Source of the DNA: Jiangella mangrovi
GTDB lineage: Bacteria > Actinomycetota > Actinomycetes > Jiangellales > Jiangellaceae
Direction: 5' to 3'
Assembly: GCF_014204975.1 (NCBI RefSeq)
Contig: NZ_JACHMM010000001.1
Coordinates: forward strand, 1,426,001 to 1,490,000
DNA: 64,000 bases
The position numbers were made by a program, and so were the translations under genes. Below are positions 36,759 to 46,474 of this stretch, in pieces; the first letter of the stretch is position 1; the number at the start of each line of letters is the position of its first letter. Below the pieces are notes generated by a model. That model saw only the letters and a program-made list of their open reading frames with translations, made no database searches and was not told the DNA's origin.

Positions 36759-39389
36759 ATGTCAATGAAGCGCGCCCTGACGGGTGTGGCCGCAGCCGCT
36801 CTCGCCGCGTCGGTGCTGGTCGTCGTCCCCGGAGACGACCGATCGAGCATCGCGGGCGCCGCGCCTGAGGACATTCCCACTCCTGAGGAATTCTTCGGAT
36901 TCGCGATGGGCACCAGTGGAAAGCTGGCTCCTTTCGAGGAGATCAAGGACTACTTCGAACTGGTCGCCGAGGAATCGGACAGCGTCGAGTACGAGGTCGC
37001 CGGCACCACGACCCTGGGCCACGAATACCCCATCATGCGGGTGAGCTCGGCCGAGAACCTGGCCAACCTCGACCAGATCCTCGAGGCGAACGAGCGCCTC
37101 GCCGACCCGCGGTCGGACCTCTCCGAGAGCGAGGCCCGCGCACTCGCCGAGCAGAGCGTCCCCGTCTACTACCTCGAGGCGACGCTGCACTCCACCGAGG
37201 TCGGCAACCTGCCGGCGCTGGTCGACGTGATCCACCGGCTGTCGACCGAGCGGTCGGAGTTCGTGCAGAACATCCTGGACAACCTCGTGATCCTGGTGGT
37301 GCCGTCGGCCAACCCGGACGGCCAGCACCTGCTGGTCGACTACTTCAACGAGACCGAGGGCACCGACTACGCGCGCACCTATCCGGACCTGTACCACAAG
37401 TACGTCGGGCACGACAACAACCGCGACTGGATCTTCTTCACCCAGGAGGAGTCGCGCATCCGCACCCGGCTCGAGCAGCAGTACCGGCCGGTGATCCTGC
37501 ACTTCATGCACCAGGCCGGGTCCAACAGCCCGCGCATGTGGGTGCCGCCGTTCGACGAGCCGCTCGGCCCGAACATCGACTCCATCCCGATCTCCGCGTC
37601 GAACGCCCTGGGCGCCGAGATCGCCAACGCCGCAGCCGAGGCCGGCCTGCCCGGCGTCAGCACCGACGACGCCTACGGCATCTTCTGGAACGCCGACGTC
37701 TTCGGCACCGGCCCGCACCGCGGCGCCTCGCTGTTCCTGCACGAGATCGCCTCGGTCCGCGACCTCGCGCTGCCGTTCTCGAACCCCGACGGCTCCCCGC
37801 CCGGCGCCCGCGACCGCACGATGCGCACGTTCGACCCGTACACGGAGTCGACGTGGACACTGGAGCAGATCGTCGAGTACGCCAAGCTGTCGATGTACAC
37901 CGCCCTCGACAGCGTGGCCAAGGACGCCGACGACTGGCTGTTCAACAACCTGTACCAGGTCAACCGCAAGAACATGGAGCCCGACGGCGGCCCCGAGACC
38001 TACCTGGTGCCGGCCGGCCAGCGTGACCCGTTCGCCGTCAAGCAGCTGGTCGAGATCTTCGACATCGCCGGTGTCGAGGTCGACCGCGCGCTGTCGACGG
38101 TGCGCGTGGGCCGGACGACGTACCCGGCGGGCACGCTGATGATCCAGACGCAGCAGCCGATGGGCAGCTGGGTCGACCAGGTGCTCGAGGTGGACCAGTA
38201 CCCGGACCAGGCGCGCAAGTGCGCCGACTGCCCGCTGATCATGCCGTACAGCGAGACGACCGACAATCTCGGCATGCTGCTCGGCCTGACGGTGCAGCCG
38301 GTGGACGACGCCCGGGTCGCCCGTACGGAACGGATCACCGCCGAGGACGTCACCGCCCCCGCGGTGCCGAACCCGCCGGCGAACGGCGCCTACCTGGTGC
38401 GGCCGACGTCGTACGGGCTGACGCACGTGATCGCGGGCTTGCAGGAGGACGGCGTCCCGGTGTTCCGGGCGGCGGCGGCCTTCCAGTCCGCGGGCGCGGC
38501 CTACGAGCCCGGCACGCTGATCGTGCCGGCGACGGCGGCGGCCCGGACGGCGCTGACCGAGGCGTCGGAGCTGACGGCGCTGCCGGTGACGACGGCGCCG
38601 CAGGTGCCTGCCGTCGGCGCGCTGGAGCTGAAGGCCGGCACCAGGATCGGGCTGATCCGCGGCGCCAACAACATGCCCGGCGGCTGGCTGCTGTGGCTGG
38701 CCGATACCTACGGGCTGAACTACGAGGTGGTCGAGGCCGACGACTACGCGAACCTCGCGCAGTTCGACACCATCCTCGTCGCCCCGGGCGTCACCAAGGC
38801 CCGCATCGTCACCGGCCTCAACCCGGCGCAGTACCCGGAGGAGTTCCACTGGGCCCGCGGCGTCGGCGAGGCCGGCTGGCAGGCGCTGGCGACGTGGGTG
38901 CAGGACGGCGGCAACCTGGTCGGCGTGGGCGCGGCGGCGGAGACGGTGCGCGAGCTGCTGGCGCTGCCGATCACCAACGCGACGCCGCGTGACCGCGACG
39001 CGTTCAGCGCCCCCGGCACGCTGCTCAACGCGCAGTTCGACCCGGCCGCACCGGCCACCTGGGGCATGCCGGCGAACTGGCCGGTCTGGTACAACAACAG
39101 CCCGGCGTACGCCGTTGCCGGCGGCTCCGGCGCCACCGTCGCGTCGACCTACCCGGCGTCCGGCGAACTGCTGGCCAGCGGGTACGCCCACGGCCAGGCC
39201 GCGCTGGCGGGCCTCGCCAACGTGGTGACCGTGCCGGTGGGCGAGGGCCAGGCCACCGTGGCGGGTGCGGACATCACGTTCCGCAGCTGGCCGCGCTCGG
39301 CATGGACCATCGTGTCCAACGCGCTGTACAACGGCCCCGGCACGCCGGTGGCCGCGGGCGACCTGGCGGCCCGGGTGGCCGCCCGGTAG
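36759..39389 (+). CDS. Secreted M14 zinc carboxypeptidase-like protein
   Basis: An 876-aa exported protein. The signal peptide (KRALTGVAAAALAASVLVVV) is followed by an M14 catalytic domain with zinc ligands in LEATLHSTEVG (HxxE), VVPSANPDGQ and HNNRDW-type substrate-binding residues, then a long C-terminal region of beta-rich and flavodoxin-like character (GLIRGANNMPGGWLLWLADTYG). Much longer than a bare carboxypeptidase. GGAGG 7-8 nt upstream fixes the ATG at 36759. It probably degrades extracellular peptides or wall peptides. Confidence 0.85.
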   Translation: MSMKRALTGVAAAALAASVLVVVPGDDRSSIAGAAPEDIPTPEEFFGFAMGTSGKLAPFEEIKDYFELVAEESDSVEYEVAGTTTLGHEYPIMRVSSAENLANLDQILEANERLADPRSDLSESEARALAEQSVPVYYLEATLHSTEVGNLPALVDVIHRLSTERSEFVQNILDNLVILVVPSANPDGQHLLVDYFNETEGTDYARTYPDLYHKYVGHDNNRDWIFFTQEESRIRTRLEQQYRPVILHFMHQAGSNSPRMWVPPFDEPLGPNIDSIPISASNALGAEIANAAAEAGLPGVSTDDAYGIFWNADVFGTGPHRGASLFLHEIASVRDLALPFSNPDGSPPGARDRTMRTFDPYTESTWTLEQIVEYAKLSMYTALDSVAKDADDWLFNNLYQVNRKNMEPDGGPETYLVPAGQRDPFAVKQLVEIFDIAGVEVDRALSTVRVGRTTYPAGTLMIQTQQPMGSWVDQVLEVDQYPDQARKCADCPLIMPYSETTDNLGMLLGLTVQPVDDARVARTERITAEDVTAPAVPNPPANGAYLVRPTSYGLTHVIAGLQEDGVPVFRAAAAFQSAGAAYEPGTLIVPATAAARTALTEASELTALPVTTAPQVPAVGALELKAGTRIGLIRGANNMPGGWLLWLADTYGLNYEVVEADDYANLAQFDTILVAPGVTKARIVTGLNPAQYPEEFHWARGVGEAGWQALATWVQDGGNLVGVGAAAETVRELLALPITNATPRDRDAFSAPGTLLNAQFDPAAPATWGMPANWPVWYNNSPAYAVAGGSGATVASTYPASGELLASGYAHGQAALAGLANVVTVPVGEGQATVAGADITFRSWPRSAWTIVSNALYNGPGTPVAAGDLAARVAAR

Positions 39390-39467
39390 GTCACGTGCGA
39401 CGTTCCACCCCCGCGGCCGCGTCGACCGGGTCGCGGGGGTGGTTCGCGCTCGGGGCCGGTCGTCCGG

Positions 39468-39977
39468 TCAGGCCTCGTCGGCGCCCGGACGGCGGGAGCC
39501 CAGCTCCTCGTCGAGGCGCAGCAGGCCGGGGCCGTCGTCGCCGATGAGGTGCAGCCGGCCGAGGATCTCCGACACCGTCGACTCCTCTTCGATCTGTTCT
39601 TCGATGAACCAGCTGAGCAGCGGGAGGCTGTCGATGTCGCCCTCGGCCTGGGCCAGCCGGTAGAGGGCGCGAATGGAGTCGGAGACCCTCTGCTCGTGCG
39701 CCAGCGACGCCTCGAAGGCCGCCAGCACCTTGGAACCGGGGTCGGCCGGCGCGGAGATGTCGCCGATCTGCGGGCGGTTGCCGCGGTCGGTGACGTGCTG
39801 GATGAACTTGGCCGCGTGCACGCGCTCCTCGTCGGACTGGATGCGCATCCACGACGCCATGCCCGGCAGGTTGGCGTCCTCGAGCGCGATGGCCAGCTGC
39901 AGGTACGCGACGGACGACTCGATCTCGAGCGTGATCTGCTCGGAGAAGGCCTTGGCAAGCGTGTCGTTGAGCTTCAT
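39468..39977 (-). CDS. Non-haem ferritin
   Basis: A 169-aa four-helix-bundle ferritin storing iron in a 24-mer cage. Ferroxidase residues are visible: EQITLEIESSVAYLQLA (first Glu), SDEERVHAAKF (ExxH) and FIEEQIEEES (Glu and Gln). The ATG at 39977 lacks a ribosome site, while TAACGT on the minus strand lies about 9 nt upstream, suggesting a leaderless message. A partial DtxR/IdeR-like half-site (AGGTTAGGC) and a palindrome AACCTT-GCG-AAGGTT lie just upstream at 40024-40041. Confidence 0.92.
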   Translation of the reverse strand: MKLNDTLAKAFSEQITLEIESSVAYLQLAIALEDANLPGMASWMRIQSDEERVHAAKFIQHVTDRGNRPQIGDISAPADPGSKVLAAFEASLAHEQRVSDSIRALYRLAQAEGDIDSLPLLSWFIEEQIEEESTVSEILGRLHLIGDDGPGLLRLDEELGSRRPGADEA

Positions 39978-40024
39978 GTGGCTGACGTTAGCGCAGGTCA
40001 GAGCACATTTCCACGAAGTCGTGC

Positions 40025-41242
40025 CTAACCTTGCGAAGGTTCGCCGAACCTCTCCGGCAGGCCGACCGCCACCGGGACGGAGACGACCAGCACGACGATC
40101 GCCGCGCCGATCACGAGTGCCGTGAAGCCGCCGGACGCCACGACCAGCCCGGCGACCGGCGCACCGCCGCCGGCGGCCAGGCCCATGGCCACCTCGCCCC
40201 GCCCCTCGGCCCGCAGCCGCTCGCCGTCCGGCACCGAGGCCGTCAGCAGGGCGCTGCCGGCCAGCACGCCGGCGTTCCAGCCCAGGCCGAGCAGCGCCAG
40301 CGCGACCAGCAGCACGATCGCGTCGTCCGGCCCCAGAGCGCCGACGACGCCCGCCGCGGCCAGCAGGACGGCCGCCAGCACCGTCACGGCGGCCGGGCCG
40401 GCGCGGTCCAGCAGCGGACCGGAGACCAGCGACGGCGCGAACATGCACAGCGCGTGCACGCTGACGATGCCGCCGACCAGTGCCGGGCCGTGGCCGTGCG
40501 CGACGAGGTGCACCGGCGCCACCGCCATGACCCCGACCATCACCAGGTTGGTGACGGCCAGCAGCGCGACAGCCCGCCACGGCACCTGCCCACCCCCCGT
40601 CGACGTCGATCGTGGAGTCGTTCGGCCATGGCCGGGTGACAGGCCCGATCGATGGCCCACCTTCTCCACGATCAACAGGAGGGCGGCGGACACGAACGCG
40701 ACGACTGCGATCAGGTACAGGCCGGTGAGCGGCGGCAGGCCGAGGCCGGACGCCAGCCGTCCGCTCCCGGCCAGCAGGTTCGGCCCCGCGACAGCGCCGG
40801 CGGCGACCGCGAACAGCACGATCCCCAGCGCCCGGCCGCGCGCGCCCGCTCCGCCGGCCTCGGCCGCGGCGTAGCGGGCCAGGAACACCGGCGCGTTGCC
40901 CACCCCGAAGAGCGCGCTGCCCACCAGCAGCAGGCCGAGGCCGGCCCCGGCGGCGGCCGCGACGACCACCACCGCCCCGATCGCGCCCACGAGGTAGCCG
41001 AGGGCGAGGCCCGCGGGCCGGCCGACCCGGGCGCTGGCGCGCGAGACCAGGACGGCGCCGACGGCGGAGCCGGCCACGTGCACGCCGACCGGCAGGCCCG
41101 CCGTCGCCGGGTCGCCGGTCAGGTGCACCGCGAGCAGGGGTCCGGCGATGCCGCCGGCGGCCAGGCCGATGCTGCCGACGGCGGTGGCGGCGGCGAGCCG
41201 CGCCACCTTCGTACGAGCGGGAGCGAGAGTCGTGGAGGTCAT
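40025..41242 (-). CDS. MFS transporter with palindromic insertion in its central loop
   Basis: A 405-aa twelve-helix major facilitator of the drug/sugar efflux type ([39 protein letters not shown]). The cytoplasmic loop between helices 6 and 7 is encoded by a 72-bp inverted repeat (40605-40676) that keeps the frame. It is divergent from a LysR gene 92 bp away, which probably regulates it. The substrate is unknown. Confidence 0.85.
   Translation of the reverse strand: MTSTTLAPARTKVARLAAATAVGSIGLAAGGIAGPLLAVHLTGDPATAGLPVGVHVAGSAVGAVLVSRASARVGRPAGLALGYLVGAIGAVVVVAAAAGAGLGLLLVGSALFGVGNAPVFLARYAAAEAGGAGARGRALGIVLFAVAAGAVAGPNLLAGSGRLASGLGLPPLTGLYLIAVVAFVSAALLLIVEKVGHRSGLSPGHGRTTPRSTSTGGGQVPWRAVALLAVTNLVMVGVMAVAPVHLVAHGHGPALVGGIVSVHALCMFAPSLVSGPLLDRAGPAAVTVLAAVLLAAAGVVGALGPDDAIVLLVALALLGLGWNAGVLAGSALLTASVPDGERLRAEGRGEVAMGLAAGGGAPVAGLVVASGGFTALVIGAAIVVLVVSVPVAVGLPERFGEPSQG
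40605..40676. repeat. In-frame palindromic element inside the MFS gene
   Basis: Arms GTCGATCGTGGAG and CTCCACGATCAAC pair at 12 of 13 positions around a 46-bp centre; total 72 bp, exactly 24 codons. It encodes a loop segment ([16 protein letters not shown] and onward) that looks foreign to the transporter. A transposed or expanded palindromic repeat is the simplest explanation. Confidence 0.6.
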
Positions 41243-41334
41243 GCCCCCACGATCGGTGCCGTCCCCCGGAAGCGTCCAACACCTGTTCAGAGGCTATTGA
41301 CCGCCCTGTGTTGTCAATCGGTAGAGTGGGCCGC

Positions 41335-42321
41335 GTGGCCGTCCCCGACGTCGACACCCGGTTGCTGCGGCACTTCGTGGCCGTGGCCCAGGAGCTGCAC
41401 TTCGGCCGGGCCGCCAGCCGCCTGCTCATCGCCCAGCAGGCGCTCAGCCGCGACGTCGCCCGGCTCGAGCGCGAGCTCGGCGTCCGGCTGTTCGACCGCA
41501 CCACCCGCCGGGTGACGCTGACGCCGTCGGGCGAACGCCTGCTCGCCCTGGCCACCGAGCTGCTGGCCCTGCACGACGCCATGCTCGCGGAGCTGCGCGA
41601 CGCCGCCCGGCCGCTGCTCGTCGACGTCATGCACGACCGCTCGACGGCGCTGCGCGTGCTCGAGGCGGCCCGCCCGCTGGCGCCGGACGCCGAGCTGGAG
41701 GCGCGGTTCCACGGCGGCTGCGACGCGGCCGTGCGCGCCCTGCTGGCCCAGCGGGTCGACGTGGTGTTCGGGCGGCTGAGCGGCATCCGGACGGCGCTGC
41801 CCGGCGAGGTCGTCCGCCGCCCGGTCCGGCTGGAGCCGCTGGGCCTCATGGTGCTCGACGACGACCCGCTCGCGCGCCACGACACCATCCCCATGGCCGC
41901 CCTGCGCGGCCGCACCGTCGACACCAGCGGCGGCAACCCCGAGGCGCCCGAGTGGGTCGGCCTCGGCGCCGAGCTCGTCACCGAGCACGGCGGCACCGTC
42001 GCCCCGGACCACCACCCGGGCATGGCCGCCGTCGCCGCCGCACCGCCCGAGGAGACCACCCACCACCTGCGCGCCACCGGCTGGCCGGTGCTCACCAAGA
42101 CCGACGCCGCGCCGATCCCGGGCACCGTCGTGCGGCCGCTGACCGACCCGGTCCCGCTCTACCCGTGGACCATGGCGCACCGGGCGGCGCTGCGTCACCC
42201 AGGCGTCGGCGCGCTGCACCGGGCGCTGGACCGGCTGATCCCCGCCGAGGGCTGGCTCGAAGCGCCGCCGGGCGCCTGGCTACCCGCCGCCGACCGCGCG
42301 CTGCTGGACGCCGCCCACTGA
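41335..42321 (+). CDS. LysR-family transcriptional regulator
   Basis: A 328-aa regulator. The N-terminal helix-turn-helix ([40 protein letters not shown]) is followed by a LysR substrate-binding domain. GTG at 41335 is preferred; TAGAGT at 41322-41327 lies 7 nt before it, indicating a leaderless transcript. It is divergent from the MFS gene, its likely target. Its 3' end overlaps the convergent hutI gene by 42 bp. Confidence 0.9.
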   Translation: MAVPDVDTRLLRHFVAVAQELHFGRAASRLLIAQQALSRDVARLERELGVRLFDRTTRRVTLTPSGERLLALATELLALHDAMLAELRDAARPLLVDVMHDRSTALRVLEAARPLAPDAELEARFHGGCDAAVRALLAQRVDVVFGRLSGIRTALPGEVVRRPVRLEPLGLMVLDDDPLARHDTIPMAALRGRTVDTSGGNPEAPEWVGLGAELVTEHGGTVAPDHHPGMAAVAAAPPEETTHHLRATGWPVLTKTDAAPIPGTVVRPLTDPVPLYPWTMAHRAALRHPGVGALHRALDRLIPAEGWLEAPPGAWLPAADRALLDAAH

Positions 42322-43491
42322 CGACGGCCGCCCGCCGGTCCAGGTGCCGGCCACCAGGGGCACGCCGGGGCGGTAGGCGAGATGCACGTACGACGGCGCG
42401 TCCAGCACGACGAGGTCGGCACGCGCCCCCGGCGACAGCCGGCCCACGTCGGTGCGCCGCAGGGCCGCGGCACCGCCGGCCGTGGCCGCCCACAGCGCCT
42501 CGGCCGGCGTCAGGTGCATCTCGCGGACGGCGAGGGCGATGCAGAACGGTATCGACGACGTGTAGCAGGAGCCGGGATTGCAGTCGGTGGCCAGCGCGAC
42601 GGTGACGCCCGCGGACAGCAGCGTGCGGGCGTCGGGGTAGGGCGAGCGGGTCGAGAACTCGACGCCGGGCAGCAGGGTCGCGACGGTGCCCGAGGCGGCC
42701 AGCGCGGCGACGTCGGCGTCGTCGAGGAACGTGCAGTGGTCGGCGCTGGCCGCGCCCAGCTCGCAGGCCAGCTGGACGCCCGGACCGTGGCCGAGCTGGT
42801 TGGCGTGCACGCGAGCGCCCAGGCCGCGGTCGATGCCGGCCGTCAGCACCGCCCGCGCGGCGTCGGCGTCGAAGGCGCCGGTCTCGCAGAACACGTCGAT
42901 CCAGCGGGCGTGCGGGGCGCAGGCGTCGAGCATGGCGCCGGTGACGAGGTCGACGTAGCCCGCCGGGTCGCCCGCGTACTCGGCCGGCACGACGTGCGCC
43001 CCGAGGTACGTGGTCTCGTCGGTGTGCTGGCCGGCCAGGGCCAGCGCGCGAGCCTCGTCGGCCACCGTCAGGCCGTAGCCGCTCTTGATCTCGACGGTGG
43101 TGGTGCCCTGGCGGCGCATCTCGGCCACCAGGCGGGCCAGGTTGGCCGCCAGCAACTCGTCGGGGGCGGCCCGCGTGGCGGCGACGGTGGTGCGGATGCC
43201 GCCCGCGGCGTACGGCTGCCCGCTCATGCGCGCGGCGAACTCGGCCGACCGGTCGCCAGCGAAGACGAGGTGGGCGTGGCTGTCGACGAAGCCGGGGACG
43301 ACGCAGCGTCCCCCGAGGTCGACACGGGTGTCGGCGCTGGGCGCGGCGGGGGCCGGGCCGGCCCAGAGCACCCGGCCGCCGGAGTCGGCGACCAGGGCGG
43401 CACCGGAGATCTCGCCCAGCGGCGAACCGTCACCGAGGGCGGGGTCGTTGGTCACCAGCAGCCCGATGCCGTCGAGCAGCGTCGTCGTCAC
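42280..43491 (-). CDS. hutI: Imidazolonepropionase
   Basis: A 403-aa amidohydrolase that opens imidazolone-5-propionate to formimidoylglutamate, the third step of histidine breakdown. Metal-binding [25 protein letters not shown], catalytic [13 protein letters not shown] and [13 protein letters not shown] are present. GTG start at 43491, 38 bp after the bldD stop on the same strand. The other hut genes found (hutU, hutH) are about 15 kb away, so the pathway genes are dispersed. Confidence 0.95.
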   Translation of the reverse strand: MTTTLLDGIGLLVTNDPALGDGSPLGEISGAALVADSGGRVLWAGPAPAAPSADTRVDLGGRCVVPGFVDSHAHLVFAGDRSAEFAARMSGQPYAAGGIRTTVAATRAAPDELLAANLARLVAEMRRQGTTTVEIKSGYGLTVADEARALALAGQHTDETTYLGAHVVPAEYAGDPAGYVDLVTGAMLDACAPHARWIDVFCETGAFDADAARAVLTAGIDRGLGARVHANQLGHGPGVQLACELGAASADHCTFLDDADVAALAASGTVATLLPGVEFSTRSPYPDARTLLSAGVTVALATDCNPGSCYTSSIPFCIALAVREMHLTPAEALWAATAGGAAALRRTDVGRLSPGARADLVVLDAPSYVHLAYRPGVPLVAGTWTGGRPSSVGGVQQRAVGGG

Positions 43492-43529
43492 GACCGCAGC
43501 CTGTCACATCGGGTCGTCGGAACGCGGTC

Positions 43530-44027
43530 CTACGGACTGGTGCTCGACAGCACGCCCCAGGTGACCAGCTTCTCCCGCAGCTCGGCGGGCGGGATCTCGT
43601 AGAGCAGCGCGGCCAGCGAGATGTCCTCGGACCGGATGGTGAGCACCGGGCTGCCGAAGTCGTTGCGCTGGCGCTGGATGGAGGCCACGAAGGTGGCCAG
43701 CCGCTCGGCCTCGGGCGGTGCGTTGCGCAGCGCGTCGAGATCGAGGACCAGCTTGCCCTCTTGAGCCGGGATACGGGACCGGGCGCCGTCGGACACCAGG
43801 GTGTCGATCGGGACGCCGTAGAACTCGGCGAGCTCAGCGATGCGCCGGATGGACGCCACGCGGTCGCCGCGTTCGTAGGAACCGACCACGACAGCGCGCA
43901 GCCGGCCACCGGACTTCTCTTCGACGGCCTGCAGCGAAAGCCGGCGACGCTTGCGCAGCGCGCGCAACCGTGCACCCACGACCTTCGCGAAGTCCTCCTC
44001 GGTCGAGTCCGGACTGCCGTCGTTCAT
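43530..44027 (-). CDS. bldD: BldD, c-di-GMP-responsive developmental repressor
   Basis: A 165-aa regulator. The N-terminal XRE helix-turn-helix includes RKRRRLSLQAVEEKSGGRLRAVVVGSYERGDR, identical in layout to Streptomyces BldD. The C-terminal domain carries RND, eight residues, then RSED, which is the R-x-D-x8-R-x-x-D signature that binds a c-di-GMP tetramer and lets BldD dimerise on DNA. GGGGAG 8 nt upstream sets the ATG. In related bacteria it represses sporulation genes during growth. A GGDEF-EAL gene starts upstream in the same direction. Confidence 0.96.
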   Translation of the reverse strand: MNDGSPDSTEEDFAKVVGARLRALRKRRRLSLQAVEEKSGGRLRAVVVGSYERGDRVASIRRIAELAEFYGVPIDTLVSDGARSRIPAQEGKLVLDLDALRNAPPEAERLATFVASIQRQRNDFGSPVLTIRSEDISLAALLYEIPPAELREKLVTWGVLSSTSP

Positions 44028-44105
44028 CGTCGAGCTCCCCAAAGGTGCCTCGTCCTCCGTACTGATCCGCCCGCACCAGCACGCCTGCGCCGCCCCCCTG
44101 GCAGG

Positions 44106-44161
44106 GTCCCGGACAACGCCCGGGACAGATCAGAGAATACCGGGCATTCACGGCCGATTGA
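44106..44161 (-). promoter_or_regulatory. Putative bldD promoter and leader palindrome
   Basis: On the minus strand TCAATC (44156-44161), 16 bp, TATTCT (44134-44139). Just downstream, 44106-44126 is a palindrome GTCCCGG-N7-CCGGGAC that could be an operator or a 5' hairpin. I do not find a clear BldD-box, so autoregulation is not shown. Confidence 0.45.
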
Positions 44162-44239
44162 TCACTGGCCGTCCGTGACCTTGTTCAGGTCGCATGCTAG
44201 GAGGTGCGGCGTCGTCGCGCCAACGGCACGTGTTCCACG

Positions 44240-46474
44240 TCACACCATGCGTAGCGGGACTCCTGGGTTCCGCGCCTGCTCCAGGACCACCTGGGCCGGC
44301 AGCGGCTTGGACATGAAGAACCCCTGAGCGCGGTAACAGCCGAGGTCGAGCAGCGTGGTCACCGCTGCCGGATCTTCGACCCCCTCGGCCACCGTGGTCA
44401 GGTTGAACGCCTCGGCGAGGCGGACGATCGCGGCGACGATGGCGCGATCGCCGCTGCTCTCGGCGAGTGCCGAGACGAAGCTGCGGTCGATCTTGAGGAT
44501 GTCGACGGGGAGCTGCTTCAGCTGGGCCAGCGAGCTGTACCCGGTGCCGAAGTCGTCGATGGCGAGCGTGACGCCCAGGCCGCGCAGCCCGTTGAGCGTG
44601 GCCTGCACGTCGTCGATCTCGCGCATGACCGTGCTCTCGGTGATCTCGATGCCCAGCTCGGCCGGGGCCAGCCCGTACCGGCTCAGCAGCGTGGCGACGA
44701 ATCCCACGAAGTCGGCGCTGATGAGCTCGCCGGCGGAGATGTTGACCCGGACCAGCGGCGGCGGCACCGGCGAGGTGCGCTTCCATGCCGCCAGCTGCCG
44801 GCAGGCCTCTTCGAGCACCCAGCGGCCCAGCTCGGCGGAGAGGTTGATCTCTTCGACCACCGAGATGAAGGCGTCGGCCGCGAGCAGCCCGCGCTCGGGG
44901 TGCTGCCAGCGCACCAGCGCCTCGACGCCGGTCATGCGGCCGTCGCGGAGGTCGAACTCGGGCTGGAAGTACAGCCGCATCTCGTTGTTGGTGATGGCGG
45001 TGCGCAACCTCAGTTCGAGATCGGCCCGGACGAGCAGTTTTGATCGTAGGTCGTCGTTGAACACCACCACCGAGTCCCCACCGCGCTCCTTGGCCTCGAG
45101 CAGGGCGACGTCGGCGTTGCCGAGCAGCTCGTCGACCGTGCTGGGAATGTCCCCGTTGACCACGACGCCGATGCTGGCGCTGCGACTGATGGCGTGCCCG
45201 CCGACCTCGAGCGGCTCGGCGACGCGGTCGAGGATGCGCCGGGCGGCCCGCTCGGCCGCGGACGTGGACCCGATGTCGTGCAGCACGATGACGAACTCGT
45301 CGCCCGCGAGCCGCGCGACGACGTCGTGGGGGCGGACGGAGTCGCGCAGCCGGTGCGCCACCGCCTGGATGAAGTTGTCGCCGACGGTGTGCCCCAGGAC
45401 GTCGTTGACGGTCTTGAGGCGGTCCATGTCGGCGAAGAGGACGGCGAGCGGGGCGCGCGGGTCGGCGTCGAGCACTGCCTTGAGGTCCTCGACGAAGGCC
45501 CGGCGGTTCCACAGGCCGGTGAGCTCGTCGTGGTAGGCCTGGTGATGCAGGCTCTCCTCGGCTGCGACCCGGGCGTCGAGCTGCACCAGCAGCGAGGCGA
45601 TGGCCCGCAGCGCCCGCACCTCGGCTCGGGTCCAGATGCGGTCGCCGAAGTGGATGAGGCCCAGCACGCCCAGCGTGGTGTCGTCGTGGATCAGCGGCAC
45701 CATGGCCAGCGAGACCTCGGGTACGCCGGAACCGGCGCGGACCCGCTCCTGGTATTCGAACTGCCGGTCGGACGGCCGGTTGATGAACGGCTCGCGCTGG
45801 TCCTTGATCATCGCGAAGATCGTGTCCTCGGTGTCCCACGGGACGATGCCGAGCGGATCGGGATCGGGCACGTCGAGCCGCCGGGGCCACTCGTCGACCA
45901 GAACGCTGGCCTGCAGCTCGGGATCGTTGTGCCGGAGGAAGCAGGTGTCGGCGCCGAAGTAGCGGCCCAGTTCGCCGAGCACGCGGTACAGCGTCTCGGC
46001 GAGGTCGCGGGCGGTGACGCTCATGAGCTCGGCGGCGACGTAGGTGACCAGGGCATCGAGACGCCCGTGCTGGTCGGTGACCTCGCCCGCCTCCATGACC
46101 GCCGTGCACAGCTGCGCGGACACCGTCAGCAGGTCGCGGTCCTTCTGCGAGTACGACCGGCCGTCGAGGCGCACCAGGCAGACGCTGCCGCGGAAGTCGC
46201 GGTAGGCCACCCGGGCGGCCATGACGCCGGCGCCGGAGGCGGTGGTGTGCTCGATCAGCGCGCCCGTGGGATCGGCGGCGGCCTGCGCGGTGACGGCGCG
46301 GATGGCGTCGCGCATGACCGTGAGGTCCTTGCCCCGGACCCCGGCCCCGGCGGCGCTGCCCCACGACACCAGCGGCATGCCGCCCTCGACCGCCATCACG
46401 TCGGCGGAGATGGATTCGGTGGCCCGGGCCAGCGCTTCGAGAAGTGGCTGGATCGTCTCCGGGTCCATCTTCAT
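44240..46474 (-). CDS. GAF-GGDEF-EAL c-di-GMP enzyme (Rv1354c-like)
   Basis: A 744-aa soluble protein. Residues 1-150 form a GAF-like region, 160-310 a GAF domain, 325-480 a GGDEF domain (AGDEF active site, with RPHD five residues before it as an I-site), and 495-740 an EAL domain. The EAL catalytic set is intact: EALVRW, RVNISAGEL, IEITES, IDDFGTGYSS, LKIDRSFV and VAEGVE. It can therefore in principle make and break c-di-GMP. ATG overlaps the upstream MoeY-like stop (ATGA). Domain order and neighbour match Mycobacterium tuberculosis Rv1354c-Rv1355c. Confidence 0.95.
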   Translation of the reverse strand: MKMDPETIQPLLEALARATESISADVMAVEGGMPLVSWGSAAGAGVRGKDLTVMRDAIRAVTAQAAADPTGALIEHTTASGAGVMAARVAYRDFRGSVCLVRLDGRSYSQKDRDLLTVSAQLCTAVMEAGEVTDQHGRLDALVTYVAAELMSVTARDLAETLYRVLGELGRYFGADTCFLRHNDPELQASVLVDEWPRRLDVPDPDPLGIVPWDTEDTIFAMIKDQREPFINRPSDRQFEYQERVRAGSGVPEVSLAMVPLIHDDTTLGVLGLIHFGDRIWTRAEVRALRAIASLLVQLDARVAAEESLHHQAYHDELTGLWNRRAFVEDLKAVLDADPRAPLAVLFADMDRLKTVNDVLGHTVGDNFIQAVAHRLRDSVRPHDVVARLAGDEFVIVLHDIGSTSAAERAARRILDRVAEPLEVGGHAISRSASIGVVVNGDIPSTVDELLGNADVALLEAKERGGDSVVVFNDDLRSKLLVRADLELRLRTAITNNEMRLYFQPEFDLRDGRMTGVEALVRWQHPERGLLAADAFISVVEEINLSAELGRWVLEEACRQLAAWKRTSPVPPPLVRVNISAGELISADFVGFVATLLSRYGLAPAELGIEITESTVMREIDDVQATLNGLRGLGVTLAIDDFGTGYSSLAQLKQLPVDILKIDRSFVSALAESSGDRAIVAAIVRLAEAFNLTTVAEGVEDPAAVTTLLDLGCYRAQGFFMSKPLPAQVVLEQARNPGVPLRMV

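Noticed and set aside
44150-44200. BldD box upstream of bldD (GACCT-N5-AGGTC)
   Set aside because: The palindrome does not follow the known BldD consensus spacing and bases.
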